A stretch of DNA of 64,000 bases. It comes from Bromus sterilis (Eukaryota; Streptophyta; Magnoliopsida; Poales; Poaceae). A model generated the notes under the pieces. The model was given only the letters and a program-made list of their open reading frames with translations, was not told the DNA's origin and ran no database searches. The stretch spans positions 276,603,501 to 276,667,500 of the forward strand of contig OX465599.1 of the NCBI GenBank assembly GCA_950022295.1, in the 5' to 3' direction. A program made the translations under genes and the position numbers. Positions 34,530-45,330 of this stretch are shown in pieces. The first letter of the stretch is position 1. Each line of letters starts with the position of its first letter.

Positions 34530-37500
34530 TGTAACAGCCCAGTTTTCACAAAAATTAAAAAAATTTGTTTTCGGTGTGAGTTGTCTGATTGTCTGATTTG
34601 TTTGCGGTGTTTGCATCCCCGATTTATCGATCGGCGATTATTTTGCCCTCTCTTATCTCGTATCGGACGGAGACCGACCCTTTCCACCCTGACACTCGAC
34701 CTTTGCGACACGGGGTTTCGCTCGATCTCCGTCGCGAAAACCGCACGAGACCAGCCGCAGCCAACGGAACGAAAAACCCCGTTTAATAATTAAACGGGAT
34801 ATTTTTATAGCGCGCCGGAAAGTGTTTTCGGAACGGTTCCAGCGCGAGGAGAATGCCTCCGGCTCGACTCGCTGATCGCGCAGTTCGAAGTTTTACCCGA
34901 ATCGGAGGTACTGCGGACCCCCGGCGGTCAGAAACATGAGCACCGTGCGCGCGGGATAAAAACCGGGGATGTTTTTGCAAACTGCCAGCCACCAGGGCTA
35001 TATAAAGACCACCACACTCCCACCCATTTTTAGGGTTTCCCTAGCCATAATTTTGCAGCCACCCCCCTCCACTTTGCCCAGTTTTGCCTCCCAGATCCCC
35101 AAATCCCAAAATTTTGGCTCCCCATGCGATCTGGACCGTCGGATCGGGAGATCCAACGACCCAGATTGCACCCAGGGTCCACCACCAACCTCTCTCCTCT
35201 CTCTCTCTCCCGCAGCCATGGAGGCAGCCGCCGCCTCCCGCAGCCAGCCGGCCGGCCACCGGAGCCGCCGCAGCGCCCTCCGCTCCATCTCCTCCTTCCC
35301 TCTCACCTCTCCCTCCGTCTCCTCCTAATCCCCTTGCCTCTCCTCTTCGCAGGACGCGCCGCGCCGCCGCCATGAGGACCCGCTCAAGCCGCGCCGGCGA
35401 GCTTCGCCCGTGCCGCCGCACGAGACCCCACAGGCCTCCCTGACCAGAGCTCCGCCGCCCCCTGCATCCGCCGCCGGCTCCTCCAGCACTGCCCCGGCCT
35501 CGCCCCTTCGTCGCGCCGCCCCTCGTCGGAGGCCGCGACCTCGCCACCGGGGAACCGCCGCCGCCCTGGCCTGGCTCCAGATCGGGAGGAGCCCCGATCC
35601 AGCCGCCATGGGCCGGCCCACCAACGACAGAAGCTTGCCAAGCCAGATCCAGCCGGCCAGCTGGGCCGTGGCCCATGGGGTGAGGCGCCCCCAGCCCCTC
35701 TTTTTTTATTTTTTTGCTGTTTTGTTTTTTTTCCTGTTGGGCCAGTAGATTCGGCCCGTTTAGTCTTTTTTTTTCTGCTGCTAGTTTTATTTATTTACAT
35801 AGGCAGTTTGTATTAGGATTTTCGCGGTGCCCGTAACTTTTTAACCGTAGCTCCGATTGCGACGCGTAAAATATGAAACTTGCTTAGAATTGTGTCTAGT
35901 TTAATAATTTGTGCTCCTTTGCCATGTTTGACTTTGTTTACTTGTTGTTTATCTGCTAATGACACTGCTTGCCACTGTAAACTGTAACTGCTATAACTTT
36001 TTATCTGTTGCTCTGTTTAAAATGTTCTTTATATGTAACTTAACTAGAATTGCATGTAGGTTGTGTTTTTGCTGCTGTTGCTTGCTAATAACAAATATAA
36101 AATATTGTTTAAGGCAAAACAGTACCAAATTCCATTTTTATCGTGGGGTCCGCAATAGTTTGCATGTCTAGGATTTCACCCCACTTAAATTGACTAGCTT
36201 AGGTAGTTTATTTATGCTTCACCTCTTGCCATGTTTGTGTGCTATGCCATGCTTGCTTGAGTTGCCATGTTAATAATCGTTGTTTGATCACCTGTAGCTA
36301 AGCAACTTGAACCACCGTAAATGTGCGGTATCGTCGTGTGTGATGAGTACTCCACTTAAATCGTTAACAACCGCTCTCGACGGTAGGTGCGATGTCTCGT
36401 GTTGCCTTCCTGTTGATGCTTGCTCGTGTTTGATCCGTAGTAATAGTGGTGCACCGTTGATTGCTTTCCAGTGTTTACTTCTTGTGTGCTCCCGCGGATA
36501 CCTCTCGGAGACGATGCGAGCTTGCGATCAACTACACCTTCGGAACCCGACTTATCAACAGGCAAGGACTATACATTACTTATGATCCATTCTATTTCAA
36601 CCAGCGGTTTGCATGCTAGTATAGGTTAGGTTCGGTGTTTGATCCTACCACATGTTTACAACCTCTTTTAAACCGATACAGCCATGTCCCTTCCCAGCAA
36701 ACCTTGTACTGCTATGTTACTATTGCTCGTTGCTCAGCCCCTGCTTAGTATGCATGCTTAGGATGCTACGATGTTACCCTGTTACTCTTCGGGTTGGGAT
36801 ATCACCTGATTATTATATTATTGTTGATGATATTATTATTATAATGTTGACTATATTCGACGAAGGATGGAAGGTCTAGGCTATCCCGCCCCGACGTTTT
36901 GTTCCATTCGAGTCACCTAGGATCCGAGTTCCGGGTATTGGTTTTAAGACTGAGCGTGCCTAACCGCGTGTGGGATTTTATGGGGTCCCCTTTTCTTACC
37001 TATCTAGCTTCAAACATTTCTAGAGGTGGCCCAAGCTGATTTACCATTTGAAAACATGCATATATATCTTGTCGGGTCGCTCCTAGCAGATATCTTTTAA
37101 AACAACTTGGACCAGCGGAGACATGGTTTCCCTGTTGGTCCACCTTTGGTCGGCGAGGGCCCGAGACCTCATGTGAGGCGTCTCGGTAACCCAAACCCTG
37201 TTGAGACGGAAGAGTCAAATGCGAGAGCGTGGCCAGCTTTTGGATTGGGTGTCGACTCCTCGGGGGCCACCCGGATTTGTTCGTTGTTAGCTAGAGGGAC
37301 TTGTCGTTTCGGATCTCTTGGAACTAAATCATAAAATGGTTGCCTGTGATGGGTAGAAACTGAGATTGATGGACGTGCGTGCGGAGCCTCGTAATGGGCA
37401 GTTGGTACACCCCTGCAGGGTTAAATCTTTTCGAGAAGCCGTGTCCATGGTTATGGATGACTTGAGACCTACGTCCTGTTCATAGACAACAACAACTGAG

Positions 37501-38083
37501 ATAATCTTAATATAATTTGATCAACGTGTGTGTGTGCCTTGACTGCTTCTTCTTCGTCCTCTTCGGCAGCAACCTCACCACTTACCCCTTCGTTACCGTA
37601 AACTACTAGTTGTCCTAGAATGACGAATGATGAAGTCCTTGCTGGGTCAGATGACCACTACAGTTGGATGCTGAGTACTTCTGTACTCATGATACTACCC
37701 CAAACTCTTTTCAGGGTTCTGATCGACAACAGGTATGGTGATCGACGTTTCACGTGGAGACTCGACGACGACTAGTTAGGCGGATCCCGGCGGAGGGCCT
37801 GGACCCGTGTGGTTATGGGATCGATGCTTTTCTCTTTGCCAGTAGGCATTTGCTTGTAGTCTGTACTCAGACATGTACCTTCCGCTGTTGTATTGTATTT
37901 AAGGTAGTTGTATGTCGATTGTATGAGATGTTGTATCCTTGTATCTGTAATGTTGTGATATCATGTTGGAAATCCGGGGCATATGGCTTTGTCATATGTC
38001 GCGGTGGGACCGATATGTGCTTCGTCCCCGGATCTGGGTGGAAACACCTAGATCTGGAACAGTACCGCATATCGGGCCTTACA
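34530..38083 (+). repeat. Element D 3' LTR
   Basis: 3554 bp, matching 30261-33930. It has 31 extra bases near 34577 and lacks about 145 bases near 37557. The TATA box is at 34998-35007. The last bases TTACA are followed by the target duplication CCTTG. Confidence 0.92.
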
Positions 38084-38690
38084 CCTTGCAACTTGATCAC
38101 ATTGTTTTCCACCACCCTTCTTATTCACGGTGGGCCCATAACCCACAGTTCCACAGGATCGAAACCTGACTCTCTTGTTACTTTCTATTCACGAGGTTAT
38201 TCCTCTTGCTTGACCTCGTATGCAATTCACGAGTCCTCTACCTTGTGATATCCAGTTCGATATCAGACTCAGTGCTTATGCCTGATGCTCTGGACCCCTT
38301 TTCATCCTTTGTTTCATCGTCGAATGCTTGCATATCCGCTTGAAAACTTCTCATGCCTTCTATTGTTTCTCTCGATGTATCTCCCTGAGTTTAACTCGTG
38401 AGATGCGTTGTACCCCATTCCCTTGGTCAGCCTCGGTTGATTAACCTGGTACCGTTCCGAGCCCCCTAAGTATCCCCCAACCTATTCGTAAGTACGATGG
38501 AGTTCCGAAGGAAGGATGACCACTCATCGAGATGCAACGATGGAGAGAAATGAATACATCAACGAGAAGGATTAACTACTTCGAGAAGGACAACAAGCAC
38601 CAGAAGATTTGTTAGAATACGAAACCAAATCTTTACCCCTTTCACTACCTTTAATTCTCGGGACGAGAATTCTTGTTAGTGGGGGAGATT
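38084..38690 (+). other. Element A internal region, right part, with polypurine tract
   Basis: About 600 bp of A continue right of D. No gene is seen. The end reads TTCTCGGGACGAGAATTCTT and then GTGGGGGAGATT (38679-38690), a purine tract next to the 3' LTR start at 38691. This end is typical of Tekay/Del-type elements. Confidence 0.75.
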
Positions 38691-38700
38691 TGTAACACCC
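38691..38700 (+). repeat. First 10 bp of the element A 3' LTR
   Basis: TGTAACACCC. Element C' is inserted directly after it, and the LTR resumes at 46990 with CACCCTCAGTG. The bases CACCC (38696-38700) are the left target duplication of C'. Confidence 0.9.
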
Positions 38701-40356
38701 TGATACGTCCCAAACGTATCTATAATTTCTTCTTGCTCCATGCATGTTTTGTGTGACTTTGCCATGTTTTGCTTGAACTTTCATACACTTTTGAGCATAT
38801 TTGGACTAATCTATTAACCCAGTGCACCCAGCTGCCAGTTGCTGTTTTCTGCTATTTTTGTATTTCAGGTTTTCCGGCCATTAAAAGTGCTCCAAAAAAT
38901 CCAGAAAAATCAGATAAAAAATCAGCGACCCGGAAGATTCCGACATAACCAAGGCAGCGGAGGGGGGCCACCACCAGGACACCAGGAGGGTCCCTGGCGC
39001 GGCCCCACCCTAGGCCGCGCCAGGAGGCCTCCTGGCTGCCTGGTGGGTCCCCTCGACACCCCCTCCACCTATATTTATCCCTTGGGGTGCAAACCCCTAA
39101 TATCGATCTCTTTTCCGCGATCTCGCCTCTGTACCGCCGCCGCCGCCGCTTCAAGATCGGGGCTGCCTGGAGAAGCTGCTCCGACACCCTGCCGGGAGAA
39201 GCTACCCCTCCGGGAGACCATCCATAGCCATGGACACCTCCCGTATGACCGTCAGTAGTTTTGCTTGGACCATGGGTCCGTGACCAGTAGCTATGCGATG
39301 TTCCTCTCCCCTCTTTGTGCCTCCACTTTCGAGACCTCGTGAGCTGCCTCACATGATCGAGGCACCTTTGTAATTTTCTGTCGTTGCTATGCTGAGTTTG
39401 TTGGGATCTGATGGATTATGAGACTATGTTCAGATTGTGATGAGTAATATATTTGGTTCTTCTCTTTTATATTTTGTTCTTGAGTAAATTCTTGCATGTT
39501 CTCCGTTGTCGTATTTTACTTTGGCCAAGTATTTTGTTGCAACTCCAAGAGGGAGCGTTATGCTTGATTGTGGGTTCAGCCCCTTGATGTCTAGCTTGAG
39601 TGACAGAAACATGAGACTAGGGGATGTGCTGTTGCCACCAGGGATAAAACAACAGTTCTTGTATCCGCGGATGCAAGGATTGTTTACTTTACGCAAAGAT
39701 CTTTTAATGCAGTTGTCTGTTGCTTTGGATTTACACTTTGGGTGGGATTCGCAACTTAATACCAGCGAGATGTTCTGGATAGATATCTCAAGGTGGATGA
39801 TTCGTAGTAGATGCAGATGGATTTCGGTCTACTTACCTTGGCGTACTGCCCATTTCTTTTGAGCCCTTCCTTTCTTTGCAGCATAGTTAGCATTGCGGTG
39901 CCTTCATAATCCTGTCAATTGCCCAACTGTGATTTGTTTACCTCGCTAGCACTTTTATCGTCTTTTGGGAGAGAGACATCACTAGTGAAAATCACGGGAC
40001 CCCGATCCATCTTCATATCATTGTTTACACCTTCAATTTACTTTTAGTCTTTACTTTCAGTTGCCACTATTATTATCTCTTGCGTTGATCCTTTGTAAAC
40101 AGCAAGGCCGGAGGAATTGACAACTCCTCTGTACTCGTTGGGAGCATAGTTATTTGTATCTGTGTGCAGGTCCAGGTGAAGTTAGCAACCTCGGTTGTGA
40201 ACGGCGCCATTGTTCACTTTACCACCTTCTTGTATCTCTGCGAGTCCTACGGGAGATAAAACCTATCCTCTACATAGGGGAAATTTGCTGCTACGCTACA
40301 TCTCACCTTCCACTTGGGGTAACCAACGAGGAGTGAGAACTATCCTCACCGTATCA
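38701..40356 (+). repeat. C' 5' LTR
   Basis: 1656 bp, TGATACGTCC to ACCGTATCA, so the ends form a longer inverted repeat TGATACG/CGTATCA. A TATA box is at 39069-39078 (CTATATTTAT). A GC-rich inverted repeat with 12-bp arms is just upstream. Confidence 0.93.
38993..39024 (+). promoter_or_regulatory. GC-rich inverted repeat upstream of the C' TATA box
   Basis: CCTGGCGCGGCC (38993-39004) and GGCCGCGCCAGG (39013-39024) are perfect 12-bp arms around an 8-base loop, 45 bp upstream of the TATA box. The 3' LTR keeps it at 45623-45654. E and the C1/C2 LTRs have GC-rich inverted repeats at the matching place. Function is unknown. Confidence 0.7.
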
Positions 40357-40366
40357 AGCCAATTTC

Positions 40367-40384
40367 TGGCGCCGTTGCCGGGGA
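40367..40384 (+). other. C' primer binding site
   Basis: TGGCGCCGTTGCCGGGGA, the tRNA-Asp type site of Athila-like elements, 10 bases after the LTR end. Confidence 0.9.
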
Positions 40385-40510
40385 CTCCAGTCTACAAGAT
40401 AGGGGAGTTGCACACTATCTTTTATCTTTGCTTTTTAGTCTTGTTAGTTTACCTTTCAGTTTTTACTTTTTTGTCCCTTATCAAAAATACCAAAAATACC
40501 TGCTGCTACT

Positions 40511-42046
40511 ATGGGTTCCAATGAAAACACCAAGTTGTGTGACTTCACTAGTCACAACAGCAGTGACTTTATCTGCACTCCTATTGCTCCACCTGCTACT
40601 TCAGCACCTTCTTATGAGATTAAACCTTCTTTGCTGAACCTTGTTATGAAAGATCAATTCTCTGGTGCTAGAGATGATGCTGCTTTGCACTTAATTAATT
40701 TTATTGAGCATTGTGATATGCAAAAGTACAAAGAAGTAGATGGTGAAATTGTTAAGCTTAAGGTTTTTCCTTTCTCTTTGAGGGATGAAGGTAAAATCTG
40801 GTTTCAATCCTTGCCTAAGAATAGCATAGATTCTTGGGATAAGTGCAAGGATGCTTTTATCGGGAAGTACTATCCCCCTGCTAAAATTATTCAATTGAGG
40901 AGTAACATTATGAATTTCAGGCAATTGGATAATGAACACGTTGCTCATGCATGGGAACGTATGAAGACGCTTGTCAAGAAGTGCCCCACACATGGACTGA
41001 CTACCTGGATGGTTATCCAGACTTTTTATGCAAGCTTGAACTTTACCTCGCGGAACCTGTTAGATTCGGCCGCGGGAGGAACTTTTATGTCAACCACACT
41101 TGGTGCTGCCACAAAGCTACTTGATGAGATGATGCTGAACTACTCTCAGGGGCACACCGAAAGATCTCCAATTCGTAAGAAGGTAAATTTTGTCGAGGAG
41201 ATCTCCTCTCTAAATGAAAAGGTTGACCTTATCATGTCTCTACTTACCAAGCAAGCTCCTATTGATCCTCAGGATGTTCCTTTAAATTCTTTGGTTGCTC
41301 AAGAACAAATAGATGTGAACTTTATCTCTAGAAACAACTTCAACAATAATGCTTATAGGAGTAATTTTGGTAGCAACAATCCTAGGCCTTTCCCATCCAA
41401 CAACTATGGGATCAACAACACTTATCCTAGCACCAAAAACTCCACCTCTGAACTAGAGAGTATGCTTAGAGACTTTATCACTACCCAAAAAGCCTTCAAC
41501 AAGAATGTGGAAGAAAAACTATCTAAATTAGATAATCTTTGTTTGAAGGTACATAACTTAGCCCTTGATGTTGATATGTTAAAAATTATAACCTCTCCCC
41601 TTGAGGAGAGTAAGGTCACTCCTATTAATGCTATCCAGTTACAAATCAATGAAAACATTAGGATGATGGCTAAACTTAAAGAAAGATGGGCTAGAGAAAA
41701 CGAGGAAGAGGATAGAATTAAGAGCCTTCCTACCTACCATATAGTAGCCACTATCCAAATAGTTGAGGATGTCCAAACAGTTAGCACCCATCACACCCAT
41801 AGTCCCACTGGACCTATCAACGGTGATGCTACCACCTCAACCATAAATGAAGAAACCTCTATGAACATAGAGGCTTTCAAACAAGTGATCTTAAATGATA
41901 TCACTACCTCCTTGATAGATAGTAGTGACCTAGACTTTGACAACTGCACTTTACCTGAAGTTATTGGTTTCCAACACAAGATGTCTAGAGACCCCCACAC
42001 TTGCACACTTAATCTTTCCTTCAAGAGCATATCACCAATGCTCTAA
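40511..42046 (+). CDS. gag: C' Gag protein with linker
   Basis: The frame opens with ATG at 40511, 127 bases after the primer site, and gives 511 aa. Residues about 50-200 form an Athila-type retrotransposon Gag domain (KVFPFSLRDEGKIWFQSL, KCKDAFIGKYYP, VKKCPTHGLTTWM, LLDSAAGGTFMS). Then follows an N- and P-rich linker (residues 270-310) and a likely coiled stretch with many K, E and L. There is no CCHC zinc knuckle. The last dozen residues are out of frame: near 42020 a base is missing relative to C2, so the true product would have continued into the protease. Gag would form the particle in which the element RNA is copied by enzymes from another element. Confidence 0.85.
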   Translation: MGSNENTKLCDFTSHNSSDFICTPIAPPATSAPSYEIKPSLLNLVMKDQFSGARDDAALHLINFIEHCDMQKYKEVDGEIVKLKVFPFSLRDEGKIWFQSLPKNSIDSWDKCKDAFIGKYYPPAKIIQLRSNIMNFRQLDNEHVAHAWERMKTLVKKCPTHGLTTWMVIQTFYASLNFTSRNLLDSAAGGTFMSTTLGAATKLLDEMMLNYSQGHTERSPIRKKVNFVEEISSLNEKVDLIMSLLTKQAPIDPQDVPLNSLVAQEQIDVNFISRNNFNNNAYRSNFGSNNPRPFPSNNYGINNTYPSTKNSTSELESMLRDFITTQKAFNKNVEEKLSKLDNLCLKVHNLALDVDMLKIITSPLEESKVTPINAIQLQINENIRMMAKLKERWARENEEEDRIKSLPTYHIVATIQIVEDVQTVSTHHTHSPTGPINGDATTSTINEETSMNIEAFKQVILNDITTSLIDSSDLDFDNCTLPEVIGFQHKMSRDPHTCTLNLSFKSISPML

Positions 42047-42547
42047 TCAAAGTTAGGGAGGAGAATCTTAGATTAGAAGCCTCCATACCTAGGAAGCTAG
42101 AAGATGGTTGGGATCCTATGATAAAAATCAAATTAAATAACTTTTCTTGTTATGCTCTTTGTGATGTTGAAGCAAGTACCTCTGTTATTCCCAAAAGAAT
42201 GTATGATATGCTTGATTTGAAACCTTTTGATCCCTGTTCTTTTGGTGTTCGTATTGTTGATTATTCCGTAAAGAAACCTTTGGGGAAGATCTACGATGTT
42301 CTTATCATTGTCAATGAAAATTATGTTCCCGTTGATTTTACTATTATGGACATTGAATGTGAACCTTCTTGTCCAACTATTTTGGGACGTCCTTTTCTTC
42401 GCACAGTTGGTGCTGTTATTGACATGAAAGAGTGAATATCAAATTCCAATTCCCTCTCAATAAAGGGATGGAACATTTCCCTAGGAAAAAGATTAAGTTA
42501 CCTTTTGAGTCCGTCACACGGGCTAGTTATTCTCTTGAAAAAACTTG
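42047..42547 (+). pseudogene. C' protease
   Basis: Downstream of the gag frameshift the frame gives a retropepsin-like domain. The active-site motif is CDVEASTSVIP where C2 has CDVGAS, so the glycine after the catalytic aspartate is lost. The second motif TILGRPFLRT is intact. A further base loss near 42433 makes a stop (TGA) where C2 reads on for about 40 codons. The protease is therefore inactive in this copy. Confidence 0.8.
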
Positions 42548-45330
42548 ATCTTCTAACCTAGCTAATGGCTTTAAAGAAGCGTTTTCGGGAGGAAGCCCAC
42601 AACGAATTTAGGTTTTTCTTTTTGATTTTCTTCTGTTATTAGTGGTCTTGATGATTGTTACTACTGTAGCAACATCATTGTATCTTTACTTTTCAAGCTT
42701 TGTGCCTTTTATAGCCTCATACGACAAGGGAAGTGAAAGTTGTGACATGCTGTCCAGAAAACAGATTCTGTCCTCGTGACTAGAAAAATCATGGAAAAAT
42801 CCCAGTTCATCTTTTTGAGCTGAAAGTTTTACACAGCATGCTCTATACAATTATGAAACTTGCGTTGTTCTGAGTTTTTTGATTTGAGTTGCAGAAGTAC
42901 CCCTAAAAAAATCGTTTCTATCTGCTGTTCTGTTTTTCATAGATTCTGCCACGTTTTGTCTCTCTTTACTTTTGAAAACCTTAAGCTTGCTTTTTCTTTG
43001 CAAAAACTTTTTGGAAATCTTGAGAAACAGTAGCTCTTCTAGATTATCTTTATTTACATCAAAGGAAAAATTATTTTAATAGGGTACTAACCTCTCTAAT
43101 CAGTCTACCATGAGTTATGTATGAAGGGAGTTTTCAAGTGTGCGATGGAAGATGATGAAAGAAGATCCTGGAGTGTCAAACGCTCAAGCTTGGGGATGCC
43201 CATGTGCACCCCCAATAAATATTCAAGGAGAATCAAGAGTCTAAGCTTGGGGATGCCCCCGTGCATCCCCTTCTTCATCAACAATTATCAGTTCATCTCT
43301 CGCTGCACTATATTTTTATCACTTCATGCGTTATGTGCTATACTTGGAGCGTCTCGCTCTTTACTTTTCTAGGTTTGTTTTTGCTTTGTTTGCTATAGTA
43401 ACAAGTTAGATCCCATCTTACTCTTTTGTGTGGGAGAATTACACGCTCCGCTTGAATTAGAACTCCTCATAGGATTTGCATGCTTATTCTTTTAGCTGTG
43501 AGATGTTATTTTTCTTTTCTTAGCTGCTACTCTGTTTAGTTGTAGTGCTTTAGCTTTTCTAGAGATTTTCTTTTGTTTTAGGTTGAACTTTCTATAGGTT
43601 GCATGTTTTATCTTGTTAGAGAGTTTGCCTGTTGCACTGAGTTTTGTGTCTTGACTAGAAGTAGGTAGTTGAAGTTGCTTTTCTCTTTGTAGTAGTAACT
43701 TGCAATAGTTTTGAGGTATTGATTAGAGTAATGTTTGAACTTTTGGTGTCAAGAGATCGAGCCTATTAGTGATAGATGTTGTATTTTGGGAAATCTGTGT
43801 GTTTTTCGAAAACCAAAAACCCCTGTTGAGAACTCTAGCTACTAGATGGATCACTAACCTATGGAGGGTTCGAATATTAGAGTACACTCACGTACCATGA
43901 GTCGAGGATGCGCAAGGATAACCAAACCCACATACACTCCTCCTCGGGGTACTTGTCTCTTTGTGAATCTCCTGATTAGATTGAGAGTTACCGATAATAA
44001 GTGCATGAGTTCTTCGGACTAATGTGATTATTCGAAAGTTGACACTTCCACCCTCCTATACTTTTTCTAGCCTCTTCGGTACCGTGCATTGCCCTTTCTC
44101 ACCTTGAGAGTTGGCGCATACTTCGCTGGTGCATCCAAACCCTTGGCACGATACGCTCTGTCATCATAAGCCTCCTTATATCTTTCCTCAAAACAGCCAC
44201 CATACCTACCTAGAAGGCATTTCCATAGCCTTTCCGAGATACATTGCCATGCAACATCCACCTTTTCATGACTTGATCCTCATGTCATACCTTTGCATCA
44301 TGATAGCTATATCTTCTTTATGTGAGTACCTTTGTAAAGTGTGAAATATCTCCTATATTCTTGTAAATTATACAGTGTTGCCCCTAAAGTGAGGAGAAGA
44401 TCCCAAAGAGAACAAAATCAAAAGATCCCAAAGAGGACAAATGAGAGTTAAATAGAAAGAGCCATTGAGGCCACCAAAAAAATACAAAAAAAGAGAAAAA
44501 GAAAAATAAAAAGTGAGAAGGGGGCACACTACTATTACTTTTGAGAGATCCACAATAGTACTTCATCCTCTACTCCTTGTACTCCATAGAGATCATCATT
44601 CATGCATATAGCTATGTGGGGACCTTCACACTATAGAACTTGGCTTGTATATTCCAATGATGAGCCTCCTCAAACGAGCTCTAGGTCTTCTTGAGCAAGC
44701 AAGTTAGATGCACCCCACTAGTTCCCTTGGAGAGCTTTTAGCTCACATGTGTATCCGTTGCATGGCAATCCCTACTCCTCACATCATATCTATCATATGG
44801 CCTTCTCTCGCCTATGATTGTCCTCATTGATGTGAGCCTTTCACATCTTTTTGTCTTCCTCCTCCACCTTCTTTCTGTTTTGCCTTTTAGGTGTCAACTT
44901 TCGTGCTCACGCTCATCCATTGCATGAGTGCTCAAAGTATCGAAAGGGAGTGGATCGGTTTGACTTGTACCTGGCTAGTGGTCTGGGGACGAGTCAAGAT
45001 AAGAATCCGAAGGAGACCAAGTGTGAAACATTAGTAGATAGTTGTTCTCAACAACCTTTTTTCTCTCTTTTTCCCAGTCCCCTGCTTGCACGCAAACACC
45101 ATCTGGAGACATTCGAGTCACGGACAGCGAGAGCTCTTGACCCTTTTGTTCTTTTGTTGCTTGTGTCAATGCTAATATAGACTCTTGCCTGTTATGACTT
45201 GAATTGAATTGCATGCTTTGATTGCATTACTTACAAAGTTCTTATATCGTTGTGTGGCCTGTCACCACAGAAGTTATGCTTGTTATCATTTACCTACTCG
45301 AGGACGAGCAGGAATTAAGCTTGGGGATGT
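42548..45330 (+). other. C' non-coding 3' region and polypurine tract
   Basis: 2.8 kb without a supported gene. The tract AAGCTTGGGGATGT lies at 45317-45330 against the 3' LTR. Two more copies of AAGCTTGGGGATGCC are at 43186 and 43243. The second is followed by GTGCATCCCC, making an inverted repeat. The region is conserved with C2, so it probably has a role in the element's life cycle. Confidence 0.75.

Larger units (their letters stand above)
30261..38083 (+). mobile_element. Element D: non-autonomous retrotransposon that is 92% LTR
   Basis: D has two very large LTRs (30261-33930, 3670 bp; 34530-38083, 3554 bp) around only 599 bp of internal DNA. It is flanked by a perfect 5-bp target duplication CCTTG (30256-30260 and 38084-38088). 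The ends are TGTAACAGCC and TTACA. The primer site is the initiator-Met type, as in A, and both elements have a CTCGGGACGAGA-like motif before the 3' LTR, which suggests a common Tekay/Del-type origin. There is no gag or pol. LTRs differ by about 1.3% in a 300-bp sample counted by eye, plus a 31-bp and a roughly 145-bp indel. Confidence 0.93.
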
